NCBI GenBank assembly: GCA_005883855.1
Contig: VBAU01000179.1
Span: forward strand, 5,716 to 11,177
DNA length: 5,462 bases
Direction: 5' to 3'
From: Bacteroidota bacterium
GTDB taxonomy: Bacteria > Bacteroidota > Bacteroidia > Chitinophagales > Chitinophagaceae
A model generated the notes under the pieces. That model did not search any database, was not told the DNA's origin, and saw only the letters and a list, made by a program, of their open reading frames with translations. The translations under genes were made by a program, and so were the position numbers. This document shows, in pieces, positions 1 to 5,462 of this stretch (its first letter is position 1; each line of letters begins with the position of its first letter).

Positions 1-779
1 TCGAGCCCCACAATTTCTGCTGCAGTACCACAGTAAAAAGAACTGTCTGAACCTTTTATTTCCTCCGTTTTGAAAAACTTCTCAACCACCGGGATGGTTA
101 ACTCACGACAGATCTCCATAACGGTTGCTCTAGTAATGCCAGGAAGAATGTTCCCCGTGAGTGGTGTGTAGAGCACGCCGCCCTTTTCAAAAAACACATT
201 GGCCCCAGTGCCTTCTGCCACATTTCCATTTAGGTCGAGGAGCAACGCCTCATCGAAGCCACTGGCTTTTGCTTCCTGGCTTGCTAAAATGGAATTGACA
301 TAATGACCTGCGGCCTTTGCTTCGATTTTGAAAGCTTTTGTATTGGGACGCTCAAATGAAGAGGTCATTACTCTTAGTAATTTTTCCCCGAAAAATAATG
401 GCATCTCCCAGACCTCAATCACGAGGTGCGATTCCAGGTTTCTGTTGAAACTCATGTTGGCAGGACTATACACCAAAGGGCGGATATAGGCATCCTGCAG
501 ATTATTGCGTTGTAGCACCTCATAAGTGGCATCCGTCAACTGCTCGACACTATAATTAAATGGAATATTCAGTGCATCGGCCGATGCAATCAATCGCTCG
601 AAATGTTCCTTTGCTTTAAAGATCTTTGTTTGGCCATGTGCCGTTTTGTACGAGCGAATGCCTTCGAAAACAGAATAACCATAGTGTAGCGATTGACTGT
701 ATAGGTCAACCTTTGCGTCTGTTGCCTTTACAAACTTCCCATCCAGGTAAACAATGGTATCGTCGTTGTAATAATTCAT
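1..779 (-). CDS. ilvE: Branched-chain amino acid aminotransferase, 3' end outside window
   Basis: This is a PLP-dependent fold-type IV aminotransferase that interconverts leucine, isoleucine and valine with their 2-keto acids using glutamate/2-oxoglutarate; it is expected to be cytosolic. The visible 259 residues start at ATG 779 and run off the left edge, so roughly 40-100 C-terminal residues are missing (family length about 300-360). Landmarks: LHYGYSVFEGIRSY at residues 31-44; YIRPLVY at 98-104; IEAKAAGHYVNS at 152-163, where Lys155 aligns with the Schiff-base lysine of E. coli IlvE (TAAKAGGNY); EGTGANVF at 189-196; TGNILPGITR at 208-217, which binds the cofactor phosphate; and YCGTAAEI at 249-256. 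No Shine-Dalgarno sequence precedes the start, as is normal for Bacteroidota. The gene lies directly behind an Ile/Val-rich leader peptide and terminator, so its expression is probably set by attenuation. A D-amino acid transaminase is possible from the fold alone, but the EGIR motif and the leu-gene context favour IlvE. Confidence 0.96.
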   Translation of the reverse strand, partial: MNYYNDDTIVYLDGKFVKATDAKVDLYSQSLHYGYSVFEGIRSYKTAHGQTKIFKAKEHFERLIASADALNIPFNYSVEQLTDATYEVLQRNNLQDAYIRPLVYSPANMSFNRNLESHLVIEVWEMPLFFGEKLLRVMTSSFERPNTKAFKIEAKAAGHYVNSILASQEAKASGFDEALLLDLNGNVAEGTGANVFFEKGGVLYTPLTGNILPGITRATVMEICRELTIPVVEKFFKTEEIKGSDSSFYCGTAAEIVGL

Positions 780-798
780 TTCATGTTTTTAGTATTAC

Positions 799-827
799 AA
801 AAAGAAACCCGCCGGTTAGAGGCGGGT
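799..827 (-). terminator. Rho-independent attenuator terminator before ilvE (segments 3:4)
   Basis: Read on the minus strand, ACCCGCC (827-821) and GGCGGGT (813-807) form a perfect 7-bp GC-rich stem around a 7-base loop. The U-rich tract TTTCTTTTT (807-799) follows immediately. On the plus strand the arm is preceded by A's and lacks a comparable T-run, so the element is directional. It sits after the leader peptide stop (856) and only about 20 bases before the ilvE ATG. That is the position of an attenuator, not of a terminator for an upstream gene. Confidence 0.9.
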
Positions 828-930
828 CGTATTATTTACTTTGTTTTAGTTGTACCTAAACACCACCTCCGTTTAAACAGGGTATAATAATCACGACCAC
901 AATAATAATTGTATCTATTATAGAGGTGAT
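807..930 (-). promoter_or_regulatory. Transcription attenuator with alternative 1:2, 2:3 and 3:4 pairings
   Basis: Four RNA segments can pair in mutually exclusive ways. Segment 1 (930-922, AUCACCUCU, leader codons 8-10) pairs with segment 2 (870-862, GGAGGUGGU, the three Gly codons); the core CACCUC/GAGGUG is perfect and G-U pairs extend it to 9 bp. Segment 2 (GAGGUGG, 869-863) can instead pair over 7 bp with one G-U to CCGCCUC (825-819), the 5' arm of the terminator plus two loop bases. Segment 3 (827-821) pairs with segment 4 (813-807) to form the terminator. Inferred working: a ribosome stalled on the Ile/Val codons (909-883) disrupts 1:2 but leaves segment 2 free, so 2:3 forms and ilvE is transcribed. 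A ribosome reaching the stop (858-856) covers segment 2, so the terminator forms. With no translation, 1:2 forms and the terminator also forms. The pairings are read from the sequence; the regulation is inferred from enterobacterial ilv/leu/trp/his attenuators. Confidence 0.85.
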
Positions 931-951
931 ATTATGAATCCTTTTGTTCAT
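856..951 (-). CDS. Ile/Val-rich leader peptide of the ilvE attenuator (ilvL-like, 31 aa)
   Basis: This is a 31-codon reading frame from ATG 951 to TAG 858-856. Its centre, residues 15-23, is Ile-Ile-Ile-Val-Val-Val-Ile-Ile-Ile (ATT ATT ATT GTG GTC GTG ATT ATT ATA). Overall it has 10 Ile, 4 Val and 1 Leu. Three Gly codons (residues 28-30) near the end form the antiterminator strand. Such runs are the control codons of leader peptides, whose product has no role of its own: scarcity of charged tRNA-Ile or tRNA-Val would stall the ribosome there and prevent termination. A small membrane peptide is the alternative reading of the hydrophobic core, but the matching terminator and alternative pairings favour a leader. 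No Shine-Dalgarno sequence is seen. The start is the only in-frame ATG that keeps the whole control region, and it lies about 10-15 bases after the predicted transcription start. Confidence 0.88.
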   Translation of the reverse strand: MNKRIHNITSIIDTIIIVVVIIIPCLNGGGV

Positions 952-968
952 GAAGGGATGTTGTTCTG

Positions 969-999
969 TAAATATACATCCGCTGATCCAAAAAAAGAA
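969..999 (-). promoter_or_regulatory. Possible Bacteroidota-type promoter for the leader-ilvE transcript
   Basis: On the minus strand TATATTTA (976-969) matches seven of eight positions of the Bacteroidota -7 box TAnnTTTG. A weak -33 candidate, TTC (999-997, consensus TTG), lies 20 bases upstream, which is normal spacing. Initiation would fall around 960-964, giving a 5' leader of about 10 bases before the leader peptide ATG at 951. The -33 match is poor, so the site is a candidate only. It would let ilvE be transcribed independently of the leu genes. Confidence 0.45.
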
Positions 1000-1030
1000 C
1001 TCCGCAAGCAACTTTTTTACCAGAAATATG

Positions 1031-1056
1031 AAGTCGGATATCTGAGGTCCGACCTT
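1031..1056 (-). terminator. Possible hairpin after leuB, weak terminator candidate
   Basis: Just after the leuB stop, the minus strand has AAGGTCGGA (1056-1048) and TCCGACTT (1038-1031). They pair through GTCGGA/TCCGAC (6 bp), extended by A-U pairs past a bulge, around a 9-base loop. The following bases (CATATTTCTGG) contain no long U-run, so efficient intrinsic termination is doubtful. It may mark the 3' end of the leu transcript or act as a processing or stability element; read-through into the ilvE leader is possible. Confidence 0.35.
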
Positions 1057-1068
1057 TAACTTCCGGCG

Positions 1069-2190
1069 TCAGATTATCGTTGATTTCCTCAATTCAATAT
1101 TCTCTTTTTTTACAGAGGCCGGGATTTTACCATTCACGTAGTCAGTAATTAGCTCACCGATAGTGGACGTAAAATAAAAATTGACGGGGTCCAGGTCCTT
1201 TGTAACAAAGGAATTCTCCAGGGTCCAGTTTACTGCCTCCCGGATTAGGTTCCCTTCTTTGGGCATACCCAAATATTCCAGCATCATGGCTGCGGATAAG
1301 ATAGAGCCCAAAGGATTTGCAATGTCTTTGCCCGCGGCCTGGGGATAGGAACCATGAATGGGTTCAAATAGCACGGTGCCCGTACCAACCGACGCTGAAG
1401 GCAACAAACCCAAGGAACCACTCAACACACTTGCTTCGTCACTGATGATATCACCAAACATGTTCTCAGTGAGTATCACATCGAACTGTTTTGGATTTTG
1501 AATGATCTGCATGGCTGCATTGTCTACAAACATGTAGTCAACTTTCACGTCGGAATACTTCTTTGCAACCTCCTGCACTGTTTTTCTCCAAAGTCTCGAT
1601 GTTTCGAGCACATTTGCCTTATCGACGAGTGTTAGTTTTTTTCTTCGTCCAGGTTTCTGAGCAAATTGAAAAGCCAGGTTAGCCACTCGTTCAATTTCCG
1701 GTTTTGTGTAAATACACTCATCGATCGCCTGTGCCCCATCCTCACTCAGTTCTTTCTTGCCGAAATAAATGCCACCAGTCAATTCACGAAAGATGATGAA
1801 ATCCACATCTTCGAGATTTTTATTTTTCAGCGGTGACAAATGATGCAGCGAAGGGTATGTGTTGACAGGTCTGATGTTTGCAAACAATTGCAAAGACCTT
1901 CTTAGCTTAAGCAATCCCTGCTCCGGTCTTACTTTGGCAGAGGGATCATTATCATACTTCGGGTGGCCAATTGCGCCAAACAGAATCGCGTCACTGTTTA
2001 AACAGGCTTCAATGGTTTCATCAGGTAATGGATTACCGGTTTTGTCAATGGCGATGGCCCCCATCAGGCAATATTTGTACTCGAATTCGTGGTTGAATTT
2101 GTCAGCCACAGTATTCAGCACTTTTATAGATTGCCTCGTTACTTCCGGTCCAATGCCGTCGCCTTCTATTACTACGATGTTCTTGCGCAT
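1069..2190 (-). CDS. leuB: 3-isopropylmalate dehydrogenase
   Basis: LeuB oxidises and decarboxylates (2R,3S)-3-isopropylmalate to 2-ketoisocaproate with NAD+ and Mg2+/Mn2+, the third dedicated step of leucine synthesis. The 373-residue protein is full length for the family (about 345-375). Landmarks: GDGIGPEV at 10-17; RPEQGLLKLRRSLQLFANIRP at 88-108 with substrate-binding arginines Arg98 and Arg107; RELTGGIYFG at 135-144 with Arg135 and catalytic Tyr142; DKANVL at 190-195 with catalytic Lys191; metal-binding Asp223, Asp247 and Asp251 in VDNAAMQ and FGDIISDE; and FEPIHGSYPQAAGKDIANP at 275-293 for the cofactor. Residues 232 and 284 are Asn and Gln, where E. coli LeuB has Asp236 and Asp289. 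The ATG at 2190 lies 10 bases after the leuD stop, with no Shine-Dalgarno sequence, so translation is probably coupled or re-initiated. LeuB rather than isocitrate or tartrate dehydrogenase is supported by the motifs and by leuC/leuD next door. Confidence 0.97.
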   Translation of the reverse strand: MRKNIVVIEGDGIGPEVTRQSIKVLNTVADKFNHEFEYKYCLMGAIAIDKTGNPLPDETIEACLNSDAILFGAIGHPKYDNDPSAKVRPEQGLLKLRRSLQLFANIRPVNTYPSLHHLSPLKNKNLEDVDFIIFRELTGGIYFGKKELSEDGAQAIDECIYTKPEIERVANLAFQFAQKPGRRKKLTLVDKANVLETSRLWRKTVQEVAKKYSDVKVDYMFVDNAAMQIIQNPKQFDVILTENMFGDIISDEASVLSGSLGLLPSASVGTGTVLFEPIHGSYPQAAGKDIANPLGSILSAAMMLEYLGMPKEGNLIREAVNWTLENSFVTKDLDPVNFYFTSTIGELITDYVNGKIPASVKKENIELRKSTII

Positions 2191-2200
2191 TTGAAGTTTA

Positions 2201-2818
2201 CTATTTTTTTAGGGTTTCGAATTCCTGGATTTCTGGCTTTATACTTAATAAGTAGTCAATATCATCATATCCATTCAGCAAGCACGTTTTTTTATATGTA
2301 CTGATGTCAAAACTTTCTTGCTCTCCTCTTGCCGTAATTTTGATACTTTGTTGTTCGAGGTTCACTTCTATTTCCGTCTTTGGATCTTTTTGAACCGCGT
2401 CGAAGATCTTTTTCAAAAATTCTTCGCTCACCTGTACCGGAAGCAAAAAATTATTAAGCGAGTTGCTTTTAAAAATGTCGGCAAAGAAACTGCTGACCAC
2501 TACATCAAAGCCGGCATCTTTAATTGCCCAGGCTGCATGTTCTCTCGACGAGCTGCAACCAAAATTTTTTGCCCCGACTAAGACCTTTCCTGAATATGTT
2601 GCATCGTTCAAAACGAAATCTTGCTTCGGTTGGTTTTCGTCGTCGTTATTATAACGCCAATCTCTGAATAGATTTTTCCCAAATCCTTCCCTGCTTGTGG
2701 CCTTTAAAAACCGCGCGGGAATGATCTGATCAGTGTCCACATTTTCGATGTTCAGCGGAACAACAGTGCTTTTTATTTTATTAAATGATTTACCCACTTT
2801 CAGTTTTTTTATTGCCAC
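2201..2818 (-). CDS. leuD: 3-isopropylmalate dehydratase, small subunit
   Basis: LeuD is the swivelling-domain subunit of isopropylmalate isomerase. With LeuC it converts 2-isopropylmalate to 3-isopropylmalate by dehydration and rehydration. The 205-residue protein matches the family length (about 200). Landmarks: VVPLNIENVDTDQIIPARFL at residues 19-38; the substrate-binding GCSSSREHAAWAI at 87-99; FFADIFKSNSLNNFLLPV at 111-128; and NGYDDIDYLL near the C-terminus at 182-191. The start codon is GTG (2818-2816). The frame stays open back to the leuC stop, but no ATG occurs there, and GTG puts the conserved ENVDTD motif at the usual distance from the N-terminus. A GC-rich hairpin ends 20 bases upstream of the start. 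The stop is TAG followed directly by TAA. The aconitase-like fold is shared with other isomerases, but pairing with leuC and leuB makes the assignment firm. Confidence 0.96.
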   Translation of the reverse strand: MAIKKLKVGKSFNKIKSTVVPLNIENVDTDQIIPARFLKATSREGFGKNLFRDWRYNNDDENQPKQDFVLNDATYSGKVLVGAKNFGCSSSREHAAWAIKDAGFDVVVSSFFADIFKSNSLNNFLLPVQVSEEFLKKIFDAVQKDPKTEIEVNLEQQSIKITARGEQESFDISTYKKTCLLNGYDDIDYLLSIKPEIQEFETLKK

Positions 2819-2837
2819 AGGCGATAGAATTACTTGA

Positions 2838-2857
2838 GCGAGGCGAGGACGCCTCGC
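2838..2857 (-). repeat. Perfect inverted repeat in the leuC-leuD gap
   Basis: GCGAGGCG and CGCCTCGC form a perfect 8-bp stem around a 4-base loop, filling much of the 48-base gap between leuC and leuD. No U-run follows on the minus strand (next bases TCAAGTAATT), and none follows on the plus strand, so it is not a typical intrinsic terminator. It lies 10 bases after the leuC stop and 20 bases before the GTG start of leuD. Possible roles are mRNA stabilisation or processing within the operon, or a dispersed palindromic repeat; the sequence does not decide between these. Confidence 0.7.
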
Positions 2858-2866
2858 AACAGCGTC

Positions 2867-4309
2867 TTAATTATAATTTTGATCCCCCGCTAACACACTT
2901 TCCTTCTCACTGCTCAGCATTTCCCGCACATCGCAAATCTCTCCGGTAATAGCGGCGGCTGCAGCCGTTAATGGGCTTGCCAAAAATGTTCTTGCATTGG
3001 GCCCCTGCCTACCCTCAAAATTTCTGTTGCTTGTACTAATGCAATATTTCCCGGCTGGAATTTTATCTTCATTCATACCGAGGCATGCAGAACAACCCGG
3101 CTGACGAAGTTGAAATCCAGCCTGCTCGAATATCTTGTCAATCCCTTCTTCGATAGCTTGTTTCTCGACCTGCTTACTGCCAGGAACCACCCACACTTCA
3201 ACATCACTGGCTTTCTTTTTCCCCTTCACGAATCCTGCAACCATTCGCAGGTCTTCGATTCTGGAATTCGTGCAGCTGCCAATAAAAACATAATCCACTT
3301 TTCTACCTTTCATATTTGCGCCTGGCTGAAGACCCATATAGTTTAATGATTTCTCAAAAGAGGCCTTTTCTTTTTCATTTACCTCACTCAGCGAAGGGAC
3401 ATGACCTGTAACGCCTACTCCCATGCCAGGGTTGGTTCCGTATGTTATCATCGGTTCGATATCGGCTGCGTTGATAAAAATCTCCTTATCGAAGATTGCG
3501 TTGCCGTCGGAGTACAATTGTCTCCATTCAGCAAGTTTCTCTTCCCACTGAGCGTCCTGCGGCGAGAATTCTCTACCCTTTAAATAATTGAATGTCGTTT
3601 CATCAGGCGCAATCATTCCACCTCGTGCTCCCATTTCAATACTCATGTTACAAATGGTCATCCGGGCTTCCATCGAAAGAGAACGAATTGCCGAACCCGC
3701 ATACTCCACAAAATAACCGGTAGCGCCGCTGGCCGATATTTGTGAAATGATGTAAAGTATTATGTCCTTGCTGACAACACCCTCTTGCAATTGACCATCC
3801 ACATTAATGCGCATCACCTTGGGTTTGGTTTGCAACAAGCATTGCGTGGCTAAAACCATTTCTACTTCGCTTGTGCCGATACCAAAAGCAATGGCTCCGA
3901 ACGCGCCATGTGTCGATGTATGACTATCACCGCAAACAATCGTAATGCCCGGTTGAGTGATGCCTAATTCGGGCCCGATAACATGAACAATGCCCTGGAA
4001 CGGATGTCCAAGGCCATATAATTCCACCCCATGTTCAGCACAATTTTTTTTCAAAGCTTCAACCTGTCGACGGCTTAATTCCTCCCTGATAGGTAAATGC
4101 TGGTCTATTGTGGGTACATTATGATCTGCAGTCGCAACGGTCAATGCTGGACGGAAGACTTTAATGCCTCTTTTATTTAAACCTGCAAATGCCTGCGGAC
4201 TGGTTACTTCATGAATGAAATGTTTGTCAATGTATAAAACAAATGGTCCCCCTTCAATCTGTTTGACCACATGTTTCTCCCAAATCTTATCGAATAGTGT
4301 TTTTGCCAT
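2867..4309 (-). CDS. leuC: 3-isopropylmalate dehydratase, large subunit
   Basis: LeuC is the iron-sulfur subunit of isopropylmalate isomerase, an aconitase-family hydro-lyase acting with LeuD. The 480-residue protein is slightly longer than the usual 465-470. Landmarks: KIWEKHVV at 8-15; DLH-type region YIDKHFIHEVTSPQAF at 26-41; CGDSHTSTHGAFGAIAFGIG at 126-145; the three [4Fe-4S] cysteines Cys346 (IGSCTNSR), Cys406 and Cys409 (GCSACLGM), matching E. coli Cys347, 407 and 410; and SNRNFEGRQG at 427-436. The extra residues are mainly a polar C-terminal tail after REMLSS. The ATG at 4309 gives the standard MAKTLFDKIW N-terminus. The gene follows leuA by 99 bases and precedes leuD by 48, so a single leuACDB transcript is likely. 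The cluster cysteines and spacing separate it from homoaconitase only by context, which is clear here. Confidence 0.97.
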   Translation of the reverse strand: MAKTLFDKIWEKHVVKQIEGGPFVLYIDKHFIHEVTSPQAFAGLNKRGIKVFRPALTVATADHNVPTIDQHLPIREELSRRQVEALKKNCAEHGVELYGLGHPFQGIVHVIGPELGITQPGITIVCGDSHTSTHGAFGAIAFGIGTSEVEMVLATQCLLQTKPKVMRINVDGQLQEGVVSKDIILYIISQISASGATGYFVEYAGSAIRSLSMEARMTICNMSIEMGARGGMIAPDETTFNYLKGREFSPQDAQWEEKLAEWRQLYSDGNAIFDKEIFINAADIEPMITYGTNPGMGVGVTGHVPSLSEVNEKEKASFEKSLNYMGLQPGANMKGRKVDYVFIGSCTNSRIEDLRMVAGFVKGKKKASDVEVWVVPGSKQVEKQAIEEGIDKIFEQAGFQLRQPGCSACLGMNEDKIPAGKYCISTSNRNFEGRQGPNARTFLASPLTAAAAAITGEICDVREMLSSEKESVLAGDQNYN

Positions 4310-4408
4310 TGTTATTTTTGAAAAAATATACTTTTTGAGTAAAGAACTGAACGTACAAGTGTGCGACGCAATCGAGGCTCAACAGAACTACTGGCGCCGG
4401 TTACCTGA
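4310..4408 (-). other. leuA-leuC intergenic gap
   Basis: These 99 bases carry no reading frame that resembles a LeuA regulatory domain or a leader peptide. The half next to leuA is GC-richer and includes the palindrome GGCGCC (4393-4398). The half next to leuC is AT-rich, with TATATTTTTT on the minus strand, which is similar to a -7 box but lacks a properly spaced TTG. There is no convincing terminator, so leuA and leuC are probably co-transcribed. An internal promoter for leuC is possible but weakly supported. Confidence 0.5.
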
Positions 4409-5462
4409 TCATACCACCTCCACTGAATGCTTCTCCGCCAAATGATGAAGATCTTTGTCTTCAACTTCTTTTTTCTTATCTGCAACGTTCAAAAACTTGT
4501 CGTACAATGCATCGATGTCGTTACGATTATAATTATATCCCAATTTCAAAAACCGGTAGGCTAATGCGCTACGCCCACTTCTTGCCGTGAGCACAATCTT
4601 TGAACCATCAGCACCTACTTCTTCCGGGTTAATGATCTCATAATTGATGGCATTTTTCAAAAATCCATCCTGGTGAATGCCTGATGAATGCGCAAACGCA
4701 TTGCTTCCAACAATTGCCTTATTAGGTTGTACGGGCATCCGCATCGTGTCAGAAACAAGTTTGCTGATTGGATTCAACTTTTGCGGCTTGATATTCGTAT
4801 GATACCCCAACGCATGATGTTGTTTTAGGATCATAACTACCTCTTCCAGCGACGTATTTCCCGCTCTTTCACCCAAGCCGTTGATCGTGCACTCAACTTG
4901 CCTTGCACCACCGATCACTCCTGAAATTGAGTTAGCAGTCGCAAGTCCGAGGTCATTGTGGCAATGGCACGAGATGATCGCCTTATCAATGTTCGGAACA
5001 TGATTTACCAGCCACGCGATTTTTTCTCCATATTGATATGGCAGGCAGTAACCTGTCGTATCCGGGATGTTTACTGTTGTGGCTCCAGCAGCAATGACCG
5101 ATTCAATTACTTTAGCGAGGTAATGGTTGTCTGTGCGACCAGCGTCCTCGGCGAAGAACTCAACATTATCCGTGAAGTTTTTTGCCCATTTAACACATTG
5201 AATCGCCCGCTGTAAAATCTCTTCTCTCGTGGAGTTGAACTTGGTTTTGATATGATAATCGGATGTGCCAATACCTGTGTGTATTCTCGGATTAGCCGCA
5301 TATTTTAATGCCTGCGCAGCAGTCACGATGTCTTTTTCAACAGCGCGACTGAGACCACAAACCTGTGCATTTTTGATTACCCTGGCGATCTGGCTCACGG
5401 ACTCGAAATCGCCTGGCGAGGAAATCGGGAACCCAGCTTCGATGATGTCTACGCCGAGTTCT
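4409..5462 (-). CDS. leuA: 2-isopropylmalate synthase, short form, 5' end outside window
   Basis: LeuA condenses acetyl-CoA with 2-ketoisovalerate to 2-isopropylmalate, the first committed step to leucine. 350 residues are visible; alignment by eye to E. coli LeuA places about 36 residues beyond the right edge, including the DTTLRDGEQ motif. Landmarks, numbered from the first full visible codon: EAGFPISSPGDFESV at 8-22; IHTGIGTSDYHI at 60-71; FFAEDAGRTD at 102-111; NIPDTTGY at 121-128; metal-binding HCHNDLGLATAN with His166 and His168; NGLGERAGNTSLEE at 194-207; and GSNAFAHSSGIHQDG at 242-256. The protein stops after the subdomain (FLNVADKKKEVEDKDLHHLAEKH), so the roughly 120-residue leucine-binding C-terminal domain of long LeuA is absent and full length would be about 386. 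The GTG near 5398 is internal and is not the start. Homocitrate or citramalate synthase is possible from the fold, but the leuCDB neighbours favour LeuA. Confidence 0.94.
   Translation of the reverse strand, partial: ELGVDIIEAGFPISSPGDFESVSQIARVIKNAQVCGLSRAVEKDIVTAAQALKYAANPRIHTGIGTSDYHIKTKFNSTREEILQRAIQCVKWAKNFTDNVEFFAEDAGRTDNHYLAKVIESVIAAGATTVNIPDTTGYCLPYQYGEKIAWLVNHVPNIDKAIISCHCHNDLGLATANSISGVIGGARQVECTINGLGERAGNTSLEEVVMILKQHHALGYHTNIKPQKLNPISKLVSDTMRMPVQPNKAIVGSNAFAHSSGIHQDGFLKNAINYEIINPEEVGADGSKIVLTARSGRSALAYRFLKLGYNYNRNDIDALYDKFLNVADKKKEVEDKDLHHLAEKHSVEVV

Noticed and set aside
626..859. Plus-strand 77-codon reading frame opposite ilvE and the leader
   Set aside because: It lies antisense to the well-supported ilvE start region and the attenuator, and its translation shows no recognisable domain or sensible composition.
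871..878. Palindrome GTTTAAAC within the leader region
   Set aside because: It is an 8-base palindrome with no loop, lies in the leader peptide codons, and is not part of the pairing scheme; probably incidental.
780..1068. T-box or other riboswitch controlling ilvE
   Set aside because: No T-box sequence or specifier-loop architecture was seen, and the leader peptide with its alternative hairpins explains the region.
1859..2304. Plus-strand reading frames opposite leuB and leuD
   Set aside because: They are shadows of strongly conserved minus-strand genes and resemble no protein family.
2819..4408. CTGTTG shared by the leuA-leuC and leuC-leuD gaps as a possible repeat
   Set aside because: A single shared hexamer between gaps of this size is expected by chance, and the flanking bases do not align.
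5107..5301. Minus-strand 64-codon frame inside leuA
   Set aside because: It overlaps the conserved LeuA coding frame out of phase and has no recognisable features.
5396..5398. GTG as the leuA start codon
   Set aside because: The frame stays open to the window edge and encodes the conserved EAGFPISSPGDFES segment upstream, so this GTG is an internal Val codon.

Overview
The window looks like chromosomal DNA from a member of the Bacteroidota, perhaps of the Chitinophagaceae/Cytophaga type. This is inferred from the wording of the LeuB, LeuC, LeuD and IlvE proteins, the absence of Shine-Dalgarno sequences before the starts, the moderate GC content, and a TAnnTTTG-like promoter. Every gene reads on the minus strand, so transcription runs from the right end of the window to the left.

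Layout in the direction of transcription: leuA (4409-5462, 5' end cut by the window edge), a 99-base gap, leuC (2867-4309), a 48-base gap holding a perfect GC-rich hairpin, leuD (2201-2818, GTG start), 10 bases, leuB (1069-2190), a 289-base non-coding control region (780-1068), then ilvE (1-779, 3' end cut by the window edge). leuA, leuC/leuD and leuB encode the complete route from 2-ketoisovalerate to 2-ketoisocaproate. IlvE carries out the final transamination to leucine, and also those to valine and isoleucine.

The most interesting part is the region between leuB and ilvE. It holds an unannotated 31-codon open reading frame (856-951) whose centre is Ile-Ile-Ile-Val-Val-Val-Ile-Ile-Ile. A perfect 7-bp GC-rich hairpin with a U-tract follows, ending about 20 bases before the ilvE start. 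The RNA has the four pairing segments of a classical transcription attenuator: 1:2 (protector), 2:3 (antiterminator) and 3:4 (terminator). The control codons and the stop codon are placed where ribosome stalling or completion would switch between them. This appears to be an isoleucine/valine-sensing attenuator for ilvE and whatever lies beyond it, separate from the leu genes upstream.

Other points: LeuA is a short form without the C-terminal leucine-binding regulatory domain. LeuB has Asn and Gln at two positions that carry Asp cofactor-specificity determinants in E. coli LeuB. No mobile element, CRISPR array, tRNA or rRNA was seen.
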